Source: Lachnospiraceae bacterium (GTDB lineage Bacteria > Bacillota > Clostridia > Lachnospirales > Lachnospiraceae). From it: a stretch of 64,000 nucleotides of DNA. Made by a program: the position numbers and the translations under genes. The notes beneath the pieces were generated by a model, which was given only the letters and a program-made list of their open reading frames with translations, made no database searches and was not told the DNA's origin. Below are positions 33,314-42,924 of the stretch, one piece after another. Location: the NCBI GenBank assembly GCA_021769135.1, contig JAETTM010000005.1, positions 1 to 64,000 of the forward strand, given 5' to 3'. Within the stretch, counting starts at the first letter, position 1, and each line of letters opens with the position of its first letter.

Positions 33314-34198
33314 ATGGAAAATAAGATTTTGCTGTTTGCCAGCGATATGGACGGAACGCTGCTTGGGGAAGATTTTACCATCAGCCCAGGGAACCTGGCC
33401 GCGCTGAAACGGCTGGAGGAAGCGGGAATCCAGTTTGTAGCGGCTACCGGCCGGACCTACTATGACGCTGCGACCATATGCGGAAAGCATTCGTTAAATC
33501 CGTATATTATTTCCAACAATGGGGCATGTGTCTTTGCCCCGGATGGGAAGCAGCTGTTTGGCAGGGAACTGGAGCCAGGGTTCGTATCAGGGCTGGTGGA
33601 TTATCTGGAAAAGGAAAAGGTATGCTATGGCCTGGAGGAGAGCGGGGGATATATCGCCCCCAAAAACTGGGCCGAAGTGTTTGACCAGGAGGTTTCCAGG
33701 CTGAAGGCAGCGGGGATGGCGATACCGGAAGAGAAGGCGGCATTCGCCAAACATGAAACACAAATGCAGAACGGTATGCGTATGGTTGGGGATGTACGTG
33801 AATATTTGAAATGCGGGAAAGCGGTATACAGCATTTCGTTGATTACATATGATGAAGAAGTTTTTCGAAAAGTGGGCAGCTGGATATCCGGTTATCAGGG
33901 AGCGGCTGTGTGCGTATCGGGAACGCATAATGCGGAAGTCATGTATCGGGATTGTACGAAAGGGCAGTCGCTGGAATTCCTTTGCCGGCATCTGGGAATC
34001 CCATTGGGATCGGCAGCGGTGGCGGGAGACAGCCTGAATGATTTGGAGATGTTTGAAAAGGCTGGCCTTGGATTCGCTATGGGCAATGCCCGGAAAGAGA
34101 TAAAGGATGCTGCGGACCGAATAACGGCGGCGTGCAGAGAAGACGGCGTGGCAGAAGCGATTGACTGGATTCTGACAGATAAGGGCCGGGGGTTTTAA
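33314..34198 (+). CDS. HAD-superfamily Cof-type phosphatase
   Basis: The motifs run in HAD order: FASDMDGTLLGEDF (motif I), AATGRTYYDA (motif II region), K in the cap, and AVAGDSLNDLEMFEKAGLGFAMGNA (motif IV). A Cof/SupH-type C2 cap of ~120 residues lies between. The length is 294 residues from ATG 33314; the ORF-track start lies in the IID gene. It is coupled four bases after the IID stop. It may dephosphorylate sugar phosphates when the PTS oversupplies them, a guess from context. Its stop codon sits in the loop of the terminator. Confidence 0.87.
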   Translation: MENKILLFASDMDGTLLGEDFTISPGNLAALKRLEEAGIQFVAATGRTYYDAATICGKHSLNPYIISNNGACVFAPDGKQLFGRELEPGFVSGLVDYLEKEKVCYGLEESGGYIAPKNWAEVFDQEVSRLKAAGMAIPEEKAAFAKHETQMQNGMRMVGDVREYLKCGKAVYSISLITYDEEVFRKVGSWISGYQGAAVCVSGTHNAEVMYRDCTKGQSLEFLCRHLGIPLGSAAVAGDSLNDLEMFEKAGLGFAMGNARKEIKDAADRITAACREDGVAEAIDWILTDKGRGF

Positions 34199-34215
34199 GA
34201 CCCCCGGTTCTTTTT
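34186..34215 (+). terminator. Terminator of the PTS operon, overlapping the stop codon
   Basis: CCGGGGG (34186-34192) and CCCCCGG (34201-34207) flank a loop that contains the TAA stop of the HAD gene. TTCTTTTT follows. Confidence 0.85.
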
Positions 34216-34248
34216 GTCTGGCCAAAAGCTCTAATCCTAAAAATATAG

Positions 34249-34277
34249 TTGCCAGAAGAGAAGTGTTGTGCTACAAT
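34249..34277 (+). promoter_or_regulatory. Promoter of the threonine-branch operon
   Basis: TTGCCA (34249-34254) and TACAAT (34272-34277) are exactly 17 bases apart, with TGC before the -10 element. Confidence 0.75.
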
Positions 34278-34324
34278 ATCCATCGGCGACATACAGATGT
34301 ACGCACTGGGAACACAGAAAGGGT

Positions 34325-34780
34325 ATGGTAATTGGCATGGATACAACGGGAAGCTATTTTGTCGTAAAGAAAAAGGCGGTGCCGGATGTGCTTTTGAAGG
34401 TGGTGGAAGCGAAAAGGCTTTTGGAGACCGGCAAAGCTGCCAGCATTCATGAAGCCACGGAAAAGATGGGAATCAGCAGGAGCTCCTTTTATAAGTATAA
34501 GGATGATATTTTCCCCTTTCATGACAATTCCCAGGGGAAAACCATTACGCTGACGCTCCAAATGTATGACGAGCCGGGCCTTCTGTCGGATGTATTGAAA
34601 GTCATCGCCGACTTTAAGGCCAATATTCTGACGATACATCAAAGTATCCCCATTAATGGGGTGGCATCGCTTAGCATCAGCGTTCAAGTGCTTCCGGCAA
34701 CCGGCGATATGTCCCGAATGCTGGAGCTTTTGGAGCAGCAGCATGGTGTGCATAATGTAAAAGTTTTGGCAAAAGAATAA
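34325..34780 (+). CDS. ACT-domain regulatory protein (PheB/UPF0735-like)
   Basis: An N-terminal helix-turn-helix-like part (GKAASIHEATEKMGISRSSF, YKYKDDIFPF) precedes a C-terminal ACT domain (KTITLTLQMYDEPGLLSDVL, KVIADFKANILTIHQSIPIN). This architecture is the PheB/UPF0735 family, which is often placed before homoserine dehydrogenase. It probably senses an amino acid. ATG 34325 has AAAGGG close upstream; ATG 34337 is an alternative. The length is ~151 residues. Confidence 0.85.
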   Translation: MVIGMDTTGSYFVVKKKAVPDVLLKVVEAKRLLETGKAASIHEATEKMGISRSSFYKYKDDIFPFHDNSQGKTITLTLQMYDEPGLLSDVLKVIADFKANILTIHQSIPINGVASLSISVQVLPATGDMSRMLELLEQQHGVHNVKVLAKE

Positions 34781-34802
34781 TAAAAAATGGAGGAAACGGA
34801 AT

Positions 34803-36011
34803 ATGATAAATGTAGCGGTATTGGGATATGGCACTGTGGGGAGCGGTGTTGTAGAAGTTATTGAAAAGAATAAAGAAGAAATAAATAAGAAATCGGGGGA
34901 AAGCCTGAATATTAAATATATTCTGGATTTAAGGGATTTTCCGGGAGACCCTTATGAAAGCAAAGTGGTTCATGATGTGGAAATCATTATGAACGATCCG
35001 GAAATCAACGTAATCTGCGAAACCATGGGGGGGATTCACCCCGCTTATGAATTTTCCAAGAGGGCCCTTCTTTTAGGGAAGAGCGTATGCACTTCCAATA
35101 AAGAGCTGGTGGCAAACCATGGGCCGGAGCTGATTCGGCTGGCGAAAGAGAATAAGTGCAATTATCTGTTTGAAGCCAGCGTGGGCGGTGGGATTCCGAT
35201 TATCCGTCCTATCAACTATTCCCTGACGGCGGAAAAGATCGATGGAATTACCGGCATTTTGAATGGAACTACCAATTATATCCTGTCGAAAATGGCAGAA
35301 GAAGGGGCGGATTTCGAAGACGTGCTCAAGGAGGCCCAGGAGAAAGGGTATGCGGAGAGGAACCCGGAAGCGGATGTGGAAGGCTACGATGCCTGCCGTA
35401 AGATTGCAATCCTTTCTTCCCTTATGACGGGGAAAAACGTGAAATATGAGGATATATATACGGAGGGGATTACGAAAATCACAGCGACGGATTTTGTTTA
35501 TGCCAAGGCGATGGGCCGTTCCATTAAACTGTTGGCAATGAGCAGGGAATGCGAGGATGGAAGCTTTTATGCCATGGTGGCCCCTTTTATGATTCCCATG
35601 AGTCATCCGCTCTACAGCGTGAGCGGGGTATTCAATGCGGTATTCGTCCATGGGAATATGCTGGGCGATTCCATGTACTACGGAAAAGGGGCGGGCAAAC
35701 TGCCCACGGCAAGCGCGGTGGTCTCCGATGTGGTGGACTGCGCAAGGCATATCGGCAAAACGATTATGTGCTTTTGGGATGATGAGGATGTGAAACAGGC
35801 GAAAGTGGACAACATCAGGCACCGTTTCTTCGTGCGGACCAAAGCGGAGCTGGAAAAAGAGGCCATAGAGATTTTTGGCATGATGCGGGTAGTGGTAGCG
35901 GACGTGGAAGGCGAATATGCTTTTATAACGGAGGAAATGAGCGAGAGGGAGTTCGACGAAAAGGCGAAGAAGCTGGGGGGCGTTTTGAACAGGATTCGCC
36001 TGGAAGCATAA
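34803..36011 (+). CDS. hom: Homoserine dehydrogenase
   Basis: The enzyme reduces aspartate semialdehyde to homoserine. VAVLGYGTVGSGVVEVI is the NAD(P)-binding Rossmann motif. TSNKELVANHGPEL and FEASVGGGIPIIRPI are active-site segments, and GILNGTTNYILSKM followed by AEADVEGYDACRKIAIL-type sequence (PEADVEGYDACRK) is the family signature. The C-terminal ~90 residues look like a shortened ACT-like region (DVEGEYAFITEEMSE). At 402 residues it is slightly shorter than the ~430 common in Firmicutes. GGAGGAAACGG precedes the start. Confidence 0.95.
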   Translation: MINVAVLGYGTVGSGVVEVIEKNKEEINKKSGESLNIKYILDLRDFPGDPYESKVVHDVEIIMNDPEINVICETMGGIHPAYEFSKRALLLGKSVCTSNKELVANHGPELIRLAKENKCNYLFEASVGGGIPIIRPINYSLTAEKIDGITGILNGTTNYILSKMAEEGADFEDVLKEAQEKGYAERNPEADVEGYDACRKIAILSSLMTGKNVKYEDIYTEGITKITATDFVYAKAMGRSIKLLAMSRECEDGSFYAMVAPFMIPMSHPLYSVSGVFNAVFVHGNMLGDSMYYGKGAGKLPTASAVVSDVVDCARHIGKTIMCFWDDEDVKQAKVDNIRHRFFVRTKAELEKEAIEIFGMMRVVVADVEGEYAFITEEMSEREFDEKAKKLGGVLNRIRLEA

Positions 36012-36031
36012 AAGCGGAAATGGAGAAAAAA

Positions 36032-37234
36032 ATGAAATATATCATAGTACTGGGAGACGGCATGGCGGATGAGCCGATAGAGGCTTTGGGGAACAAAACC
36101 CCCCTGGCCTATGCTGCAACTCCGGTGATGGACAGATTAAGCAAAAAGTCGGAAATCGGCATGGTTCATACGATACCGGAGGGGATGAAACCGGGTTCGG
36201 ATACGGCGAATCTATCGGTGCTGGGATATGACCCTGCGGTTTATTATTCCGGGCGTTCCCCGTTGGAAGCGTTAAGCATCGGTGTGCCGATGAAAGAAAC
36301 GGATATTGCGCTTCGCTGCAATATTGTTACAATTTCGGAGGAAGATGTTCCTTTTGAGGAAAAAAGGATTCTGGACCACAGTTCCGACGAAATCAGCACG
36401 GAGGATTGCGCGGTGCTGCTGGAAGCGGTGAGGGAAGAGCTGGAAAGAGAGGATTATCATTTTTACGTAGGAACCAGTTACCGGCATTGCCTGATTTGGA
36501 ATAATGGAAAAGTGGTGGAATTGACGCCGCCCCATGACGTGCTGGGGCAGGTGATAGGGCAGTATCTTCCGGAGGACGGCGTCTTGCGGAGTATGATGAA
36601 AAGAAGCTATGAGATATTGTCCAGGCATCCCCTGAATGAAGAGCGGAAAAAGAAGGGCCAAAACCCGGCGAACTGTTGCTGGTTCTGGGGGGCAGGAACA
36701 AAACCAATGCTGGATTCTTTTGAAGAGAAGACCGGCAAACGGGGAATGATGATTTCGGCGGTGGATCTGCTTAAAGGGATTGCCGTGGGGGCAGGAATGG
36801 GCGTGAGCCATGTGGAAGGGGCAAACGGCGGCCTGCATACCAATTATGAAGGAAAAGCGGGGGCGGCGTTGAAGGCTTTGTTGGAAGACGGATATGATTT
36901 CGCATACATCCATATTGAAGCCCCCGACGAAATGGGCCATCAGGGGAGCGTGGAAAAGAAAGTGCAGGCGATTGAATATCTGGATAGCAGGGTGCTGAAA
37001 CCACTGACAGAACGCCTGGATGAAGAGGGCGTGGAATACCGTCTGATGGTGCTGCCTGACCACCCTACGCCGATACGGGTGCGCACCCATACCGGAGACA
37101 GCGTACCCTATATGCTTTATGACAGCGGCAGGCCTTTGGAAAAGGGCTGGGATTATACGGAGGAAGAGGGGAGAAAAAGCGGGAACTATGTACCCCAGGG
37201 CCACAAGCTGATAGAACGATTGTTCTTGCGCTAG
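36032..37234 (+). CDS. ApgM-like protein, proposed homoserine kinase
   Basis: The protein belongs to the 2,3-bisphosphoglycerate-independent (archaeal-type) phosphoglycerate mutase / alkaline-phosphatase superfamily: YIIVLGDGMADEP, the nucleophile region MKPGSDTANLSVLGYDP, and the metal motifs AYIHIEAPDEMGHQG and MVLPDHPTP. Its place between hom and aspartokinase matches the subgroup named a proposed homoserine kinase. No classical GHMP-type ThrB is in the operon, so it may phosphorylate homoserine. ATG 36032 is favoured over 36020, because GGAG at 36022 is then the ribosome binding site. Confidence 0.85.
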   Translation: MKYIIVLGDGMADEPIEALGNKTPLAYAATPVMDRLSKKSEIGMVHTIPEGMKPGSDTANLSVLGYDPAVYYSGRSPLEALSIGVPMKETDIALRCNIVTISEEDVPFEEKRILDHSSDEISTEDCAVLLEAVREELEREDYHFYVGTSYRHCLIWNNGKVVELTPPHDVLGQVIGQYLPEDGVLRSMMKRSYEILSRHPLNEERKKKGQNPANCCWFWGAGTKPMLDSFEEKTGKRGMMISAVDLLKGIAVGAGMGVSHVEGANGGLHTNYEGKAGAALKALLEDGYDFAYIHIEAPDEMGHQGSVEKKVQAIEYLDSRVLKPLTERLDEEGVEYRLMVLPDHPTPIRVRTHTGDSVPYMLYDSGRPLEKGWDYTEEEGRKSGNYVPQGHKLIERLFLR

Positions 37235-37296
37235 GTATGCGGCTGTGGTAGAATCATGGAATATAGTAAGAGCAAAAAAGGAACGGAGAAATTATT

Positions 37297-38616
37297 ATGA
37301 AAAAAGTAGTGAAGTTCGGCGGCAGTTCTTTGGCCAGCGCGGAGCAGTTTATAAAGGCGGGGGATATTATCCGCAGCGACGTGGAACGGCGGTATGTGGT
37401 TCCGTCCGCGCCCGGCAAACGTTTTGGGAAGGACACGAAGGTCACGGATATGCTGTATAGCTGTTATGCGAAGGCAGAAGCGGGGGAAGCGTTTTCGGAA
37501 GACTTAAAAATGATTCGGGAGCGTTATGACGAGATTATCCATGGGCTGCAGCTGGATTTGTCATTGGCGGATGAATTTGCTGCAATTGAAGAAAAGTTTC
37601 GGGAAAAGGCGGGCGAAGATTATGCCGCATCCCGTGGGGAATATCTGAATGGAATTGTGATGGCGGCTTATCTGGATTACGAGTTTATCGATGCGTCCGC
37701 GGTGATTCTGTTTGATGAAAATGGCGAGTTTGAGTCGGAGAAAACCAACAAAGTGCTGGCGGAGCGTCTAAGCCATGTGGAGCGCGCGGTAATACCCGGC
37801 TTCTACGGGGCATATGAGGACGGGAAAGTAAAAACCTTTTCCAGAGGCGGCTCCGATATTACGGGCTCTATTGTGGCCAGGGCGGTGAAAGCCGACGTAT
37901 ATGAAAACTGGACCGATGTATCGGGATTTCTTGTGGCGGATCCGAGGATTATCAAGAACCCGGTAGGGATTGAGACGATTACTTACAGGGAACTGCGGGA
38001 GCTTTCCTATATGGGGGCAACGGTGCTCCATGAGGATGCCATTTTCCCGGTAAGGAGGGAAGGGATTCCCATCAATATCAGGAACACCAATTGCCCGGAG
38101 GAAAAGGGAACATGGATTGTGGAGAGCACATGCCAGAAGTCCAAATATGTCATTACCGGTATTGCAGGGAAAAAAGGATTTTGTTCCGTTAATATAGAAA
38201 AGGATATGATGAATTCGGAGATAGGGTTCGGAAGAAAAGTCCTTCAGGCATTTGAGGACTACGGGATTTCTTTTGAACATGTTCCTTCCGGAATCGATAC
38301 GCTCACCGTATTCGTACATCAGGATGAGTTCATTAATAAAGAGCAGAAGGTAGTGTCGGCGATTCACAGGCTGGCCGATCCGGATACGATCGATATAGAA
38401 TCGGATTTGGCATTAATAGCCGTAGTCGGCCGGGGGATGCGCTCCACCAGGGGAACTGCGGGAAGGATTTTCTCCGCGCTGGCCCATGCCAACGTAAACG
38501 TGAGGATGATTGACCAGGGCTCCAGCGAGCTGAACATTATTATAGGGGTTTCCGATGAGGATTTTGAAAACGCGATTCGGGCTATTTATAAGATATTCGT
38601 GGAATTGGAGCTGTAA
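37297..38616 (+). CDS. Aspartate kinase
   Basis: This enzyme phosphorylates aspartate, the entry to lysine, threonine and methionine synthesis. VVKFGGSSLASAEQF is the kinase N-terminus. FSRGGSDITGSIVARAV and YENWTDVSGFLVADPR are the catalytic and nucleotide-site segments. Two ACT units follow (SVNIEKDMMNSEIGFGRKVL and LIAVVGRGMRSTRGTAGRIF), so feedback inhibition is expected. At 439 residues it fits monofunctional aspartokinase III-like enzymes. It closes the operon started at 34249, about 60 bases after the ApgM-like gene. Confidence 0.94.
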   Translation: MKKVVKFGGSSLASAEQFIKAGDIIRSDVERRYVVPSAPGKRFGKDTKVTDMLYSCYAKAEAGEAFSEDLKMIRERYDEIIHGLQLDLSLADEFAAIEEKFREKAGEDYAASRGEYLNGIVMAAYLDYEFIDASAVILFDENGEFESEKTNKVLAERLSHVERAVIPGFYGAYEDGKVKTFSRGGSDITGSIVARAVKADVYENWTDVSGFLVADPRIIKNPVGIETITYRELRELSYMGATVLHEDAIFPVRREGIPINIRNTNCPEEKGTWIVESTCQKSKYVITGIAGKKGFCSVNIEKDMMNSEIGFGRKVLQAFEDYGISFEHVPSGIDTLTVFVHQDEFINKEQKVVSAIHRLADPDTIDIESDLALIAVVGRGMRSTRGTAGRIFSALAHANVNVRMIDQGSSELNIIIGVSDEDFENAIRAIYKIFVELEL

Positions 38617-38695
38617 TTGAAAGGGGCCGGGAAAATATCTTCTGCCCGCCCTTCCTGATTTCCTCCAGCAATGGGCCAAGTGCCTATGGGATGGC

Positions 38696-39454
38696 TTATT
38701 CGCTTAGATAAGCCAGGAAGCGGTGTGCCAGGTCGGGATGGGCGGCATTTTCCAGAAAGCCGAAGATGGGTGTTTCGCCGCTTGCCGTATAGCAATTCCA
38801 CTGGGTGAGTTTGGGAGAAGATTCCAGATAAATGCCTACGGGAACAGGGGTTTCCATAGAGGAAGGATTCATAGGGTCTGCGGGGTCTTCCTCCTGAGCG
38901 GCGGCGAGGATATCTTCCTCATCCATCTGGCGTTTGGCTTCAATGGCTGCGGTATCGATATAGTAAAAATAGGGTTCGTACTTTTTGTATTCCTCTTCGG
39001 TGAGGGCTTCCCTTAAGTCCTGGAAAAGATATCCGTCGGCATAGTGGCCGAAGGCTTGGGCATCGCCCACAAAAGCGTCCAAATCGCCGGTCTGCACCTG
39101 GGCGGCAATGCGCTGGACGAAAGCGACATCGTATTGGCTCATGGAATCCGCCGAATAGGTGGCGGAAGTATCTATAAGGCAGCTGTAAGTGTCGGTATCG
39201 ATACCGGCATAGGCTGCAAAATCCGCCTGGAAATCTTCCTGGGAATTCTGGCCGTAAGAATTTAAGATAACGGCGGAAAAAGCATTATCCTTGTTTGTGA
39301 CAATATCCTTTACAAATACGGAAATGACTAGAACGGCAAAAAGGAACGCAATAGTGTGAATCTTATAGTAATCCCAGAAATAGTTCAGTTTTTCTTTAAA
39401 CGTTTTTCCCTTTAGCTTATTCTGCTGTTCTTTTACTTCATCCCGCAATGCCAT
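38696..39454 (-). CDS. Hypothetical membrane-anchored protein
   Basis: The start at 39454 (MALRDEVKEQQNKLKGKTFK) has GGAGGAAA upstream on the minus strand; the ORF-track start adds about 60 unsupported residues. A single membrane helix (HTIAFLFAVLVISVFV) follows a short cytoplasmic amphipathic segment, and ~190 residues lie outside. The outer part (AAYAGIDTDTYSCLIDTSAT, GDLDAFVGDAQAFGHYADGY, LESSPKLTQWNCY) resembles families found across Lachnospiraceae that look like a solute-binding fold, but I assign no function. It is convergent with aspartokinase. Confidence 0.72.
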   Translation of the reverse strand: MALRDEVKEQQNKLKGKTFKEKLNYFWDYYKIHTIAFLFAVLVISVFVKDIVTNKDNAFSAVILNSYGQNSQEDFQADFAAYAGIDTDTYSCLIDTSATYSADSMSQYDVAFVQRIAAQVQTGDLDAFVGDAQAFGHYADGYLFQDLREALTEEEYKKYEPYFYYIDTAAIEAKRQMDEEDILAAAQEEDPADPMNPSSMETPVPVGIYLESSPKLTQWNCYTASGETPIFGFLENAAHPDLAHRFLAYLSE

Positions 39455-39707
39455 GGCGCATTTCCTCCGCATTTCCTGTGTATTGAAAAAAATTTGCTTA
39501 ACGTTAATGATAGCTTTTCCAAAAGTAAGTGTCAATGAATAAGAGGGGAAATAGTGTAAAAAAAGCATAAACAGTTTATGAAAATTGCGTTCTCTTCCAT
39601 TATGCGTCCGCATTATGTCTTGAAAGTTCATGCGATTTGTAATATGATATTAAATAAGCAGAGCGGCAAAAAGAAAAACAACATTATGGATAAGGTGGTA
39701 GAATGGT

Positions 39708-40205
39708 ATGATGAGTGAAACATATGTGGAATGCCTGGTAAAGAAAAAATCAAATGCGGGAATGGTATTCCTCAGGATGCTTACGACGATAATGGCGGTG
39801 GCTTTTATTGTAATAGGCGTTATAGCCTGGCAGGCATTGCTGATAGGGCTTGCAATGGGGGCGGCGGCTTATTTTATTTATTTGAATGCAGATTTGGAGT
39901 ATGAATATCTTTATCTGGATAAGGAGATTACTGTGGATAAGGTGATGGCCAAGTCCAAGAGGAAAAGGGTGGCCAAATATGAAGTGGAGCGTATGGAAAT
40001 CCTTGCGCCTATTAAATCCTGGCATATCGACGATTTTAAAAACAGGAAGGTGAAAACGGTGGATTACAGCTCCGGCACGGAAAAACAGCCGGACCTTAGG
40101 TATGTGATGTATTATGAAGGCAATCTGAAGATTATCCTGGAGCCCAGCATGGAAATGGTCAAGGCCATTAAAAATGTTGCGCCCCGAAAAGTATTTATGG
40201 ATTGA
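39708..40205 (+). CDS. DUF6106-like small membrane protein
   Basis: A 165-residue protein with two adjacent membrane helices (LTTIMAVAFIVIGVIAWQAL, GLAMGAAAYFIYLNADLEY) and a cytoplasmic PH-like region (YLYLDKEITVDKVMAKSKRK, VERMEILAPIKSWHID). I recall this layout as DUF6106, without certainty. No enzymatic motif is seen. It is transcribed divergently from the preceding membrane protein and ends at a strong terminator. Confidence 0.7.
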   Translation: MMSETYVECLVKKKSNAGMVFLRMLTTIMAVAFIVIGVIAWQALLIGLAMGAAAYFIYLNADLEYEYLYLDKEITVDKVMAKSKRKRVAKYEVERMEILAPIKSWHIDDFKNRKVKTVDYSSGTEKQPDLRYVMYYEGNLKIILEPSMEMVKAIKNVAPRKVFMD

Positions 40206-40211
40206 CATGGT

Positions 40212-40280
40212 GATGTAAGTTTGATAAACTTTTTCAAACTTACATCTTTTTACCATATAAGAATGCGAAGCATTCTTTTT
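40212..40280 (+). terminator. Tandem terminator hairpins before guaB
   Basis: GATGTAAGTTTG (40212-40223) pairs perfectly with CAAACTTACATC (40235-40246), followed by TTTTT. A second hairpin, AAGAATGC-GAA-GCATTCTT (40259-40277), also ends in T residues. Confidence 0.8.
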
Positions 40281-40301
40281 CACTAACCGTTCAAAAAATA
40301 A

Positions 40302-41771
<1,470 letters not shown>

Positions 41772-41914
41772 GCGGAGCGGCGCAATAAGCGGAATGGTAT
41801 AATGAGCAGGATATAAAATGAGCAGGATATAATAAGTAGAATATATAAGCAGGACAATATAATAAGCGGTATAATGCAGAACGGCATAAATGCTGGATAT
41901 GCATCCGTTTGCGG

Positions 41915-41940
41915 CCCCCGCTGTTTTCAGCGGGGGTTTT
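41915..41940 (+). terminator. guaB terminator
   Basis: CCCCCGCTG and CAGCGGGGG form a perfect stem around TTTT, followed by TTTT. Confidence 0.85.
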
Positions 41941-41977
41941 GTATGCGATAGGTGCTTTTATGGTGCCGTTTTTATAT

Positions 41978-42049
41978 AAATGGCCGAAGCGCCGAAAAAA
42001 AATAGGCCAAAGTGCCGAAAAATAAATAGCCAAAGTGCCGAAAAATAAA
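41978..42049 (+). repeat. Short tandem repeat, three units
   Basis: Within the 595-base gap between guaB and the XRE gene, a unit of about 24 bases (GCCAAAGTGCCGAAAAATAA) occurs three times, the first copy with two changes (GCCGAAGCGCCGAAAAA). The AT-rich stretch before it (41771-41880) also repeats AGCAGGATATAA. The remainder from 42194 to 42366 shows nothing I can identify. Confidence 0.6.
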
Positions 42050-42193
42050 AACCTTAAGAAGTTAAGAAATAAAATTGACACAACAAAAATGAAAGCGCCC
42101 GCCTTTTTGATGATACTTATTGGTGTTGGCGATTATGCTTATCGGAGACAGGATGGGGTGTATATTGTTCCAATCGGCTGCCTGAAGAATTAA
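42050..42193 (+). pseudogene. C-terminal relic of an AAA-type ATPase (DUF4143-like group)
   Basis: An open frame reads NLKKLRNKIDTTKMKAPAFL then GVGDYAYRRQDGVYIVPIGC-LKN and stops at 42191-42193. It looks like the last ~45 residues of the AAA ATPases that end DGVYVVPIGCL. No start codon with a ribosome binding site exists, so it is a leftover. The identification is from memory and tentative. Confidence 0.4.
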
Positions 42194-42378
42194 ATGCCTG
42201 CTTCCCAATAGCGTATTTCTATGATAAATTGCCCAAAGAGAAATAATGACATCAACTATATGAATATTCTATTTGTTTAATTGATTCCATTTTGGTTCTG
42301 AATTTAATACAATTAGTACAATATTTACATGGATTGGTAATATTTGGAATCAATGGATAAAGGATAATGGTGGTTGGA

Positions 42379-42744
42379 ATGTCGGTGGATTATGTGAAAT
42401 TAGGGGCAAGGGTTCGGGTGCGCAGGGAAAATTTAAGGATGTCGCAGGCAGAACTGGCTTCTGCCGCAGGCATATCGATTCAGCATGTCAGCAATATAGA
42501 AAATGCGAAAACGAAGGTTAGTTTGGAAAAAATTGTAGATATAGCCAATGTTTTAGGCTGCTCGGTGGATGAATTGCTGTGCGACAGCATGGTGCAGTCG
42601 AAAGTGATTTATATCAATGAAGTGGCAGGGCTGATAGAAACCTTTTCCGATGTGGAAATGCGGGCTTTGCCGGAGTTCCTGCGCAGCTATAAACATTTTG
42701 GGAGAATCTTGAAGAAATCCATCCAGCAGGAAGATATCAAATAA
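42379..42744 (+). CDS. XRE-family transcriptional regulator
   Basis: A helix-turn-helix occupies residues ~10-62 (RVRRENLRMSQAELASAAGI, SIQHVSNIENAKTKVSLEKI), closely like SinR/phage-repressor types. The last ~50 residues (EVAGLIETFSDVEMRALPEF, LRSYKHFGRILKKS) probably form a dimerisation helix. The length is 121 residues from ATG 42379; ATG 42367 is also possible with AAAGGA close upstream. No neighbouring target is evident. Similar single-domain proteins in Clostridia often regulate a single adjacent operon. Confidence 0.8.
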   Translation: MSVDYVKLGARVRVRRENLRMSQAELASAAGISIQHVSNIENAKTKVSLEKIVDIANVLGCSVDELLCDSMVQSKVIYINEVAGLIETFSDVEMRALPEFLRSYKHFGRILKKSIQQEDIK

Positions 42745-42924
42745 TTATCGCACATCCTCTTATTGACATGAAAATTGATTTCCGTGAACTATTAGAAATT
42801 CTTCTTTATTATTTAAAAATTTTATGATATTATATAGGTTAATAAATAAAATTTCAACGATATATTGCGAGGAGGTAATTCCGCAGGATACAGCGGCCGG
42901 CGCGGGCTTTAGCGGAAGGATATT

